From Tausonia pullulans (Eukaryota > Basidiomycota > Tremellomycetes > Cystofilobasidiales > Mrakiaceae), in NCBI GenBank assembly GCA_951802195.1, contig OX637623.1, forward strand, positions 1,302,001 through 1,366,000: 64,000 nucleotides of DNA. Reading direction: 5' to 3'. Positions 54,619-64,000 of the stretch are shown in pieces. The translations under genes were made by a program, and so were the position numbers. Each line of letters starts with the position of its first letter. Position 1 is the stretch's first letter. The notes beneath the pieces are model-generated. The model was not told the DNA's origin, did no database searches, and saw only the letters and a list, made by a program, of their open reading frames with translations.

Positions 54619-55043
54619 GTTGAAGGGACGGTTATTGGATGGTCCCCGGGGAAAGACTCTTGGACTCTTGGGAGCGGGGAGTAGGCGAGGGCGCGCTTTT
54701 GGTGGAGCTGATGGCCGTTGGAGGCGAACCGAGGCGCGTGGAATCCCGCTCAACCTCGACGCGTCAGTCAGACGTCATGACCATTCAGGGGCGCGATATT
54801 AACCATCTCACACCATCGCTTTTTTCTTTTCTCGCTTTTGTAGATAGGTATGTTTTGGGTCTAACTATGCTTTTTTTTCTCCACCCATTCCACTGTGCTT
54901 CTCCAGTTCAACCGATTGCGTCGAGCGATCTGTCAAACCCTCTTCGCCCTCCTCCGTCCACCAGCTGCGTCTCTGCTCGCTGTGAACGGACAATGGCCCC
55001 TTCCCTCTTTCTTCTACTCTGACTTGCCCTTACCCTTATCGCC
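54619..55043. other. Divergent promoter region
   Basis: The 425 bp separate the SMC1 start (minus) and the membrane-protein gene (plus), so it probably serves both. A pyrimidine-rich tract lies at about 54825-54905. Confidence 0.55.
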
Positions 55044-56962
55044 ATGCATGTGCTTTGGACCTTGTTGGCCATATATGCAGTGCACGCGACAAGTTCGCTC
55101 TCGAGCCCTCTCTCCAACGCGGAGCGACGGCGAGAGCCCCCCAAGCTCGGAACCCCTCTCTCTCCTGATGGGCTCCCCCACCCTCCTCTCTCCATTCTGC
55201 TCGGCATGCCCGGCTCAACCCCTAGCGCCGCAGCCCACTGCCGTTGGGTTTGGGAGTCGCACGCACCCTTGTTCTCACTCGCTCGGTTCGCGACTGGCGG
55301 CTCCTTCTTACTCCTCCCTGCCAACGCCCCGCCGGCCAACCCATTTTCGTACGACATCAACGACAAGGGCAATCGCTGCCAGAAGACCCATAAGACTCGA
55401 CTCGCTCTCCACCTACGCTCCTTCGCTCTCGTCTTTACGCCGCCTAGTCTCGTGCGGCCTCACTCACCCGCCCTCCCTCACTATAATGGCTCAGCCCTGT
55501 TGGCTCAAGTGATCCATCTCCCCGCCGCGTCCCTCTGGGCCTAGCTAGAGACAGCGCTGACACTCGACATCCGATCTGGCGACTCGGCGGGCTGCAGGGA
55601 TGACAATCCTTGTGAGCGCGGTCTTGCTGGTCGATGTTTGTCATTAGGACAAGCCCTCCGGGCGCTTGTGACTGAACTTCCCTTTCTCTTCTGCTTTCAG
55701 ACGGTACCAGCTACGACAGGTGGGGCAAGAAGTGTGACGAAGTCACGTCGACGGACCGAGCCGTGAGTGTGGTAGTGGCTAATAGCGCGCCCGCTCGAGC
55801 GCTCAAACGTGCGGGTGCTGAATTGCTTGGATACCCGTCCTATCTCTTGTCGTTCGACTCATCGCCTCGTCCAGATCGCCGTCGCGGTCGTCTGCTGTCG
55901 TCAGTCTCGACCTTTTCCTCAGATGAGGCACTCGACGCGTCCTGTGAAGATTGACCCGCTGACGAAGCTCTCCATCCCCATCCGCACGCTCATCATCCGC
56001 ACGCTCCCCTCCTCCCTTGCCACCCACGCCATATCGCTCACTCCCACCTATCACCTATTCCCTGCCTTCTCGACCTCCGGACATCTCGGCCTCCTCCTCC
56101 CCCGCATACCCCACCCACCGGCTCTCTAGTGCTCGCTGTCCTCTTGATGCTCCTGATTGGCTGGATCATCCGGTACTCCGTTTATCGCTCTCGATTCAAC
56201 CGATTTTGGAATCAGATCCCGCCCTCCGAGGACGATGCCGAGTCACACGAGCTCGCCGAGCCCAAGGACGTCCCCTCTCTGTATGGCGCCTCCATGTCGA
56301 GCGCGTCGCTCAACCGACTGTCGTATATCCCAAGCGCAACCTCGCGCCCGCGATCTATGTCGATTGCCGACAGCTCCCCGTCCAACTCGCGGCCGAGCTC
56401 CATCCACTCCTCCCAGCAGGGCGCAGACACACTCAACACGCCTCAAAAGCCCCGGATTCGTCGCTCGCCGCTCTCCTCCGCGACTGGTCAGGAGGACACC
56501 CATGCTGCGTATAAAGGCGAGCCCCTGAGTAACGAGTGGGGCGCATACGCTCAGGGCGGGATCCATAGCCCAACGTCACCCTCGACTGGCTTTGGTCCGC
56601 ACAATTCAGCCAGCGGCTCGCCCCAGCATGGGTGGCTCGGCGTCAGTGGGCGGCAGGACTCCCAGGAGAGCATTGGTTCGGCAGGCTATTACCGTGCGTT
56701 CACCTCACCATGCATATAAGATAGACGAATAGAGACGTGCGGATGCTTACTATGTGGAAAATCATCTACGCCGTCAGACCCATCCTCTCCGGGCCCGACT
56801 TCAAGCTTCTTGCCGCAAGCAACTGAGGGATACGAGTTACCCACGGAGTCAGCCTCCCTGTCAGTGAACACCAACGGTCTTCCAAACTTCTCTCTGCCCC
56901 ATGCTCGCTCCGACTCTGTGCGTTGCGCCTCGCCAGACTTGATTACAGATTCGAGACGCTGA
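55044..56962 (+). CDS. Probable type I membrane protein, multi-exon, unknown function
   Basis: Not recognised. The start at 55044 encodes a good signal peptide (MHVLWTLLAIYAVHA, cleavage before TSS). A strong candidate internal exon at about 55701-55762 (after CTTTCAG, before GTGAGT) encodes GTSYDRWGKKCDEVTSTDRA. From about 56130 (after CTCTCTAG) comes a membrane segment, LAVLLMLLIGWIIRYSVY, followed by a Ser/Pro-rich cytosolic tail. A donor in the codons for GYYR (C|GTGCGT, about 56694) and an acceptor near 56783 add a last exon (HPSSPGPTSS... to SDSVRCASPDL) ending at 56962. The luminal part between 55200 and 56130 could not be given a single consistent exon model. What I am fairly sure of is the signal peptide, one membrane span and the tail. 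Confidence 0.5.
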
Positions 56963-57886
56963 CTCATCATTCCGCTGATACTGACGTGACACAGGAAGAC
57001 TTCCCCGCCAGACTAGGCGGGCCTGAGAGCGCTTAGATCTAGCGAAGCACGATCCGCCGTTCTGTTCTCTCCTCTCCTGTTTCTGGACACTGCAGCTAAG
57101 CTTCTCCATAGATTACTACTAGCAAACGCAACTTCCCTTCTGAACACTAAGCAGCCTCGCTTTCCACCGACATACCCTAGAGCTTACCCATCCTACACTC
57201 ATTATGGACCTCTTTCCTTCTGTTCTCCTTCGTCTGTCTTGTTGAGAATCTGCATCTTAGCTTATGGCCGACAAGCAAGAGTGCCACGATGAAGTAGGCC
57301 GTGAGGTGCATAATTTTACAGTGAGCTGCGCGCGCGACAGAGCGTGCTACGGTTGTGCTCTTATGCGAAGCGTAGTCTCATTCGCAATGACTGCGAATGT
57401 CGCTGGCATGATAAATAGATGCTCAGGAGGGTGTCCCACACAGACAATAAAGGAACACTCCGACCCCGTCGATCCTCCTCACGTCATTGTGGTCGGGGGT
57501 CTGACGTACGCAGGAATGAATCCACTGATGGCATGAGGGGTGGTCTTGCAAGAGCCAAATCTGATATCTTTCCGACGTCAAGCCCATTGATTTGACACCC
57601 GTCAGAGTGACAGACGAAAAAAAGATGATCGATCCTCCCTTCTTCCGAGGTAAGAGTGCGTGAGGACATGCGTCTCGAAAGCTCCGCCTTAGATGCCCTT
57701 TCACCCGCGTCTTGATTTCTTTGATTCCTTTGGGCACGCGAGAGAGAAAGGAGGCAACAACGTCCCTCAACCACTAAGTATCCAGACCGCTTGCCTCCTT
57801 TGTCTTTTCTCTCTCTCATCTCGTTCTGCCCCTTCTCGACCGGTCCTCGGCTTCGTCCCCAGTCTCCCCTCTCCTCGCGTCTCCGC
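56963..57886. other. Intergenic region
   Basis: About 920 bp ahead of the Ser-rich gene. A 90-codon open frame at 57264-57536 shows no family features. The last 150 bases are pyrimidine-rich and fit a promoter and leader. No repeat or RNA gene recognised. Confidence 0.55.
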
Positions 57887-60800
57887 ATGGCGCTCAAAGC
57901 CTCCCAGACGAGCGACCCGCTCGCGCTGGACGACGCCCCGGTCTGGCGCGCGTCGAGGAGCAGGCCCGAATTCCCAACAGAGGCAAACGCCGATATGTGA
58001 GTCCAGGCAAACGTTATACAGTCTATGTGACAGGTTGATTGTGTATGGGTTTGCTGGGGAGAACAGCGAACGAGCCTCTTGCCTGACTTGTGACACGACC
58101 TCCACCCCACAAAGGCCGTCTGCCAGCTATCGCGGGGTGTCGAGCGCGCCATCCTCTGCGCCGACGGTCGATATACTGCTGCCTGCAGTTACGCTTGGTT
58201 TCAACGACCTGGATCTTGGCCCGGTAGCCTCCCACCGGCCCATATCACCTGTCGTCTTCCCTGGAGGCACCATGGCCGCTACGGGCGGCATCGGCGAAAG
58301 CCCCGTTCATCAGGCCGCGTCTACTCCGGGGAGGACGTCAGCGTTGAGCGAGTCCTCCGGGGGCTGTGGACCCGGCGGCAAGAGGACCAAGGACGGTCTT
58401 AAGCCGCTCCTCGGCTCAATACGTGACAAGCTGGACTCGAGGCCGCTCTGCCACATACCGCTGCATGGACACTTGCACGCGTCGTCATTGTCCTTGTCGA
58501 ACCCCAACCCCTCGCAGGCCGAGTCGTCCGCGCAGGCTCTCGCCAAGAGGGATAGATCCAGCTCGCTCTCTGGCTTTGCCCTCAAGCAGTCTGTCCGGAA
58601 GAGTTCCATCTCAGACCCTCGCCTATCCAACGATCCGGACCACGCCTTCAGCCCGTCACGGCCCCCGCCGCCTGTCCAGCCTCCTGCCTCAGCCTCGCGT
58701 GCGACTTTCCCCCACGACGGCGACCACCTCCTCTGCTCCCCTCCCCGTCTGTGCTCGGCGTCGGTGCCCGACCTTCGATCCAAGCGACAGCAGCAACAGT
58801 CTGACCGGACGACGTCCAAAGCACTATCGGCAAGGCAGCTTGCCTTCGAAGCCTCGACGGCGTGCGACTCGTTCGTCTACCCTCAGCCTCGGCTCAAGCC
58901 GTTCCTCATCACGCCCCCGGCATCTCCCCAGCTCTCCAGACCCATGAACTTCCAGGTCCTTCGTACAGTGCTTGACGACTGTCCAGTCAAACAGACCTCG
59001 TTGACGAACGACCGCATGCGATGGTCGTCCGTACTGGAGAAGCGGCGAAAATCTGCCACGCCCGATCAAGTCCTCAGTACCCAGGTTCTCAGAGAATACC
59101 AGGAGCGAGAGGAGGAACGCGTTCGATGGGCGGACCTCGCCCGGAAGCGAAGCATCGCCACCAGGTCCTCAGGCAAGAGCGGCCATTCTCGGGCGAGGTC
59201 CGGGACAAGTTCCTTCTCCCGGTCGGGTCGAACCGTGGACGGGGAGGATACCACCAGTAACAAAGGCGGAGGGTTCAAGACCTCCCTAGATCAGCTTTTC
59301 AGACCCAGCCCTTGTCTGTCAGTCGATACTCACTTCAGCGATATACTCCGGGTTACTCGAAAAGCCACCAGTTACGGCGACCTCCGAGGCAACGCGGCAG
59401 GGTTGAGCAAGCCTCGTCATGTTCGAATCGCGGATGCTCCCAAACAGATCCCGCGCCAGCAAGACCTCGAGAACGGCCACGGACCCCATTTTAAATCGCT
59501 GTCTACTCACATGGACGTCGTCGACATCAGTGAATGGCGTGAACCCCTCTACTCGAGCCACAGCGCGTCGCCGAGGTCGAGCAGCTCATCCGATGGTGGT
59601 CAAATCGTCGACCTATCAGTGGCGCCATCGCCCCTGACGCGGTACCAGATCGGAGAAGCAGTTTCTCCGGCCGGCTCTGTGGCCCTCCCTAGTTCAGATG
59701 GGGCCTTCCACGGACGCCATCTCTCTCACTCTGGCGCGAGCTCGGGCTCGACCTCCTCTCTCAAGGTATACCACCAGCGCTTCCCGCCAAGTCCGCATGC
59801 CTCAATCTCGACGGATTTTGGGTCTTTCGAGTGGCACCAGACGCACAATGTTGCCAGATCCGAGTCGTCAATCCACTTTGGACCTATGGCATCATATGCT
59901 CAGGGCTCACGGTCCAGGCTCTCGCCTCTATATACGCCGCCCGCGCTTGATCAAAGCGGATGGTTCGCCTCGCGTAGTTCGAGCCAAGTTTCCACCGCCT
60001 CTGGCTCTAACCGCAGACCAGCCTCGGAAAACAAACCCCGCGGCGCTGAGATGGACACCAGGATTGGCTGGACGTTCCCGCCCTCGCCCGCGCCCATGTC
60101 CTCAGACAGGTCGACACCAATACCTCCTGGAGAGACCCTTATCGAAAGCCCTACCTCTGCTCTCGCTGGGATACAGAGACTCGAGGACGGTGAACGGAAC
60201 CAGCGTGCTTCACAGACTTCGCCGACAGTCGGAGTGCCTCTCTTCTCGTACGATAACTACCAGGTGCACGAGGTCTGCTATATGATCAGTCTTTGCCTTT
60301 ACCAACTAATTCCCTCTCCTCTCTCATCGCTTTATTGCAGGATTTGTTCTACAACTCTCCCGTATCGCCACCGAAGGCTGTTCTGGCAACATCGGCGACG
60401 TTGACCTCGGACGATGTCGCCGACTTTCACGTCACGGTGGAGACGGTGGAGAATGGCCCAGCCCCGTTTCATCAGGCTTCTCCTGCATACGCTCTGTTTG
60501 AAGACAGCTCGCCGGCAGAGTCGCTTGAGTACCAAAGGGATGATGACGACGACAATGACGATGCCGGTCGAGACAGTTGGACGGATACTTCGTTCGCGCG
60601 CGAGATCTTTGGGGATACGTCAGGTATGCCTTCCCGCCGTCAAAGCTGGCCCGGGGAAATACGCCGGAGACTAAAGGTCTATCTTGTTTCAGAAGATGTT
60701 GTGTCTCAAGCAAAGGCAAGGTTGAGACGCAATCCGTCCCACCGCGTCAACATCGGGCCTTCCCCACCTGCCCTCGAAGCTGGACGGCTCCACAACCGCA

Positions 60801-61135
60801 AGTCTTACTTCGGAGAAATCGGTGACATCGCTCAATCGTTCCCACATCCGCCTACCTCGGCCGTCAACCGGCCCCTCTCAGCTGTGTCCGTATCAGCGTC
60901 AAGCCATGGAGCAGCGATACCGGCGGAGGCCACTACCGAGTCTTTCTTCGGGTCCAAGGGCTTCCTCGTCCCGCCGTCAAGGCCCGTCACGAACCGAAGC
61001 GAGTCGGTGACTCCGACGCCGACTATGGGTGATGCCTCTTTCGTGACGGCGCAGAGCGAAGCCAGCTGGGTCTCTTCTTCCACTGATGTTGATGAAAAAA
61101 GACCGAAAGCCTTGAGCTCTCGTCCTTCTCGCTGA
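57887..61135 (+). CDS. Ser/Pro-rich protein of unknown function (994 aa)
   Basis: Four exons: 57887-57996, 58115-60263, 60341-60623, 60693-61135; total 2985 bases, phases close. The first intron splits the codon before PSASYRGVSS. The second has a CTAAT branch site and TTGCAG acceptor. The third is 69 bp and in frame, so it could be retained without a stop. The protein is largely disordered, rich in Ser, Pro and Arg, with one likely helical stretch (VLREYQEREEERVRWADLARKRS, near residues 415-440) and an acidic run (RDDDDDNDDAGRD) near the C-terminus. No catalytic domain, signal peptide or membrane segment is seen. Such composition suits a polarity, septation or signalling scaffold with many phosphosites, but that is a guess. 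Confidence 0.75.
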
Positions 61136-61574
61136 TTTTTTTCATTTGTCTCCCTCCTGCGTCCCTTCTGGTACTTATGTCTGTACGCCCAACCTCGTCG
61201 TTTTTGAGCAGCCACAAGGGTTCCGCCTTCTTCCTTCTTCCTTTTTCGTTTCTTCGCCTATCCATATCGACTCATTGCTGCCTCTTTGGCTCTCATGCTC
61301 CTCGTTTTTCCGCCCCACCTTGTTAACATGCACTCGCCTCAGCATCGTCTGCTTTCGCCCGCGCCACCTCCTTGTCCTATCGCACATATTTTGTCTAATC
61401 CTACCGATGCCTTTTCGCCTGAGCTTCCCAAGGCCTTGGTCAGAGTTCGTAATGAGGGTAAATTGAGCACTTCTGATTGAGCTGGTGTTTTATTTCGGCT
61501 TACTGGCTCTCCAAAGAAAGCTCAAGTCGAGTCGAGCAGTTTGACAATCCAAGCGAGACAAGTATAGGTATGAA
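61136..61574. other. Intergenic region between convergent genes
   Basis: About 440 bp, T/C-rich 3' flanks of the Ser-rich gene and the cyclophilin gene. No gene seen. Confidence 0.6.
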
Positions 61575-62522
61575 TCAAAGCATCCCGCTCGCTATCTGGA
61601 GTGATGCCGAGAAGAAGGAGCGTCAGAGGCCAGCTGTCCCATTGTGCTTTGCGGTTGTACCAGATCGACTCACCGGGTTGGCGTGAATGGTCACCGACTG
61701 CAAGGTAATGTCCTGCAGTGGCCGGCTCTTGGGGTTGACGGGGACCTTCTCCATCAAGTCGAGCGTCGAATCCAGGCCATCGATAACGCGGCCAAAGATA
61801 GTATACTTCCCATCAAGCGAGGGCTGTTTGGCGTAGGTGATGAAGAACTGCAAATTCGAAGGAGATAAGAAGGAGTTCTGAGCAGAGTCTTGCCTCGAAT
61901 ACATGGACAGCCAGGCGTAGGAGAGGATGGTAAGACGTACCTGAGACTTGTTGGTGTCCACGCCTGAGTTGGCCATTGCAACTATTCCCCGTGCATTGAA
62001 CTGTGGACACCCGAGGCGTCAGGGCGAGCTGGATGCTTGAGCAACGCGTACTGCATGTTTCACGCGTCACGGACGTGAGCGAGACGAGACGCGTACCTTG
62101 AGCGTCGACCGGACCTCATCCGCAAACGGCCGGTTCCAGATCGACATGCCCCCCTTTCCTGTACCCGTTGGGTCTCCAGTTTGGACCATGAAGTTCTTGA
62201 TATTTCTGGAAAGGTAGTAAGCAGGGGTGACGGGAGAACGAGAGAGGTCAGGTCGAATCAGAGAGCCCCGACCCCAAGCAAGGGAAGTACAAACCTGTGG
62301 AACAGACAGCCATCATACTGTCCAGCGGCACATAGAGCGAGAAAGTTCTCTGCGGCCTTGGGGACAGCCTCGCAGAAGACCTCGATCTTGAGATCGCCGT
62401 GCGACGTGTGGAGGGTAACGGACTGAGGAGAAGTCGAAAGGTGAAGCACCCGAAAAAAGAGTGCGTCAGTATCCACAGAGAATCATAAAAGGCCAGAAGG
62501 AAGGGATTGAAGATCTTACCAT
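61575..62522 (-). CDS. Cyclophilin, PPIL3/Cyp10 type peptidyl-prolyl cis-trans isomerase
   Basis: It catalyses cis-trans isomerisation of peptidyl-proline; PPIL3-type cyclophilins are found with spliceosomes in other eukaryotes. Six exons: 62522-62520 (the ATG alone), 62422-62295, 62205-62097, 62000-61941, 61847-61674, 61595-61575; 495 bases, 164 aa (human PPIL3 is about 161). Motifs: [43 protein letters not shown] across a splice, [32 protein letters not shown], and the ending ITIHANP-like TIHANPIASGML. The F-M-Q-G core and the FFIT motif are kept. The PPIL3-typical Ser/Trp pattern around SIWNRPF is present. Retaining the last intron would give a different, longer tail. Confidence 0.93.
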
Positions 62523-62949
62523 TGTAGAGGGAAAATGTTTCGGCGAGCACGAGGAGATGTGACAGCTAGGGACAGGCAAGAATGGACCGTACGTAGATAA
62601 TGAGGAGGCGGGAAGAACGAAACGGCCAGGAGTTGTTTCGGAGGCGTGATTGTCTTGGAGATGCAGATAGATAGCGATGAAAAGACTCGCTAACCCTGAA
62701 AGCCTGACGTCAAGGTTGTAGTGGATGTTAGAAGACGATTCGCACTCTACGCCGCCTTGACAGCTGCAAGGGACGCGTCGTGCGCGGAGAGCGATTCAGA
62801 TGTGCTGACGCTCGCTTAACGACCAGTTAGCCTCCCAACTACTTCAATTCTAGTCCGAGCCGTCTCGGAACCAAGATTTAGCGTAAATTAGTTTCTTTTA
62901 ATCGAGACCGTGTCTATGTCCTCTCCCGTCAGATTCTAAACTATCATCC
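62523..62949. other. Intergenic region
   Basis: About 430 bp between the start of the cyclophilin gene and the stop of the next minus-strand gene. It presumably holds the cyclophilin promoter. No other feature seen. Confidence 0.6.
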
Positions 62950-64000
62950 TCATGTCCATTCGTGCTCCCTGTCCCAGACACCCTCGAGATCCATGTCTGA
63001 AGTACACCACTTCGGCCGGAAAGAGTCATCCCCACTCCAATATTGCCGACATCGGAGCGAATGGCCACGGGGAACTAGAGCACGAATGTCCAAGATCAGA
63101 GAATAGCCCTAATTTGATTCAGGAAAATTGATGGTGCACTTACAGACATATCCTCGCCAGCCGAGCTTGTGGCGCTCCCACAACTCGAGCATGCCCTCAA
63201 CCTTCGCCGTGTTAGTAAGATGGGTACGCGCATAAGCCAGCGCTTTGATGGCCTTGCGTTGGAGCTCCTGAGGGTCCTTTAGAGCCTTGGCAATGACGGA
63301 GTCAATTTTCTGAATACAAGATCGATATAGTGTAAGTGCATGCAGGGGCTTGAGAGTCGGGAAATAGGTTCCAATTCTTGCCTTGAGGGACCAGCCCTGC
63401 TTCAACTACAGTAGAAGAAACGGGAATGGTCAGCAACTTTTGCCGTTGCGACTAACGGTGGACAGTCAGTCCTTCGCCCACCTCGATCACAAACTCCTTC
63501 AGGTACTCTTCGCCATCTGTTGGGAGATCGGATGCAACAACGCAGCCAGAGAGGAAGGCCTATTTGATCAAGTACATTTGAGAAGACTCAGCAATCTCCA
63601 CAAGGACCTAGAGCCGCACGATGATGGTGTGTGGGTTCAGGACGGACCTGAGCAAATTTACGGATGGCCTTACGCTCCAGACTCGAGTCAAAGACACAAA
63701 TCTTGGTCTGGCGCATGGCTGCCGCGAACTCCTGGCGCTTCTGCCGATGCTCGGTATGCAAAGGTGAGTCGTCGTCGTAGAATTCCGGCCTGTCGCTCTC
63801 GTTATCGCCAGGAATATTATATCCTGAAGATAATCCATAGTCAGTCGGAGTAAGGCGGATAGAGGCATGGACGACATTTCATCGACCTACCTGGGTGAGA
63901 AAACCAGGAGATGAGACGTCCCTCGGCTGCGCAATCAAGGACGCGCTGACGAATGGGATAGAAGGAGCCGCCGTACCCGAAGCCCTGGGCGTCCACAGTC
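62950..64000 (-). CDS. Glycosyltransferase-like protein, C-terminal part (runs off the right edge)
   Basis: Exons from the right: edge-63891, 63823-63648, 63559-63482, 63405-63382, 63309-63144, 63074-62950; phases close. The visible protein includes ISWFSHPGYNIPGDN, then MRQTKICVFDSSLERKAIRKFAQAFLSGCVVASDLP, which resembles the nucleotide-sugar-binding half of GT-B glycosyltransferases (a Lys/Ile-Cys-Ser strand, a helix, then an ASGC-like turn). Then comes a helical IDSVIAKALKDPQELQRKAIKAL and an ending rich in Cys/Trp. One intron (63381-63310, 72 bp) would have a GC...AG border. The enzyme class and substrate are inferred from pattern only. The start is outside the window. Confidence 0.6.

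Noticed and set aside
54895-55512. 205-codon open frame overlapping the membrane-protein gene
   Set aside because: It competes with a frame that starts with a clear signal peptide, and it is low-complexity Ser/Pro/Leu sequence.
57264-57536. 90-codon open frame upstream of the Ser-rich gene
   Set aside because: Isolated, no motif, and no promoter or splice context; could be chance.

Overview
This window looks like nuclear DNA of a GC-rich, intron-dense fungus. The short introns (about 55-120 bp, GT...AG, with CTAAC/CTGAC-like branch sites), the Ser/Pro-rich proteins and the chromodomain Gypsy elements point to a basidiomycete, most likely a red-yeast-type Pucciniomycotina. That placement is inference from gene style, not from a search.

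Positions 1-33667 are a nested retrotransposon cluster with no host gene that I can see. Four families are present: a chromodomain Gypsy element with two LTR variants, and three Copia families, here called Copia-1, Copia-2 and Copia-3. The insertion order can be read from 5-bp target duplications. One Copia-1 copy (8026-13073) looks whole and has 344-bp LTRs that look identical. It sits inside a Copia-2 fragment (duplication GCAAC). Copia-2 sits inside another Copia-1 copy (duplication AGGCC). A 2777-bp segment mixing Copia-1, Copia-2 and a reversed Copia-1 LTR is repeated three times in tandem (5879-19261), next to a 200-N assembly gap. The three main families appear to use three different reverse-transcription priming signals, which is the most unusual feature I found.

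Positions 33668-64000 are ordinary gene space. In order: a Polo-like kinase (+, 11 exons, 801 aa), the PI3-kinase regulatory subunit VPS15 (-), a GNAT acetyltransferase (-), LSM8 (-, 4 exons, 95 aa), cohesin SMC1 (-), a probable type I membrane protein (+, structure partly unresolved), a Ser-rich protein of unknown function (+, 994 aa), a PPIL3-type cyclophilin (-, 6 exons, 164 aa) and the 3' part of a glycosyltransferase-like gene (-) that runs off the right edge. They are unlinked housekeeping functions (mitosis, cohesion, endosomal PI3P signalling, U6 snRNA and RNA processing, protein folding). I see no operon-like or cluster logic. The exon models for PLK, LSM8, the cyclophilin, the Ser-rich gene and the end of the last gene were built by hand, and their reading phases all close.
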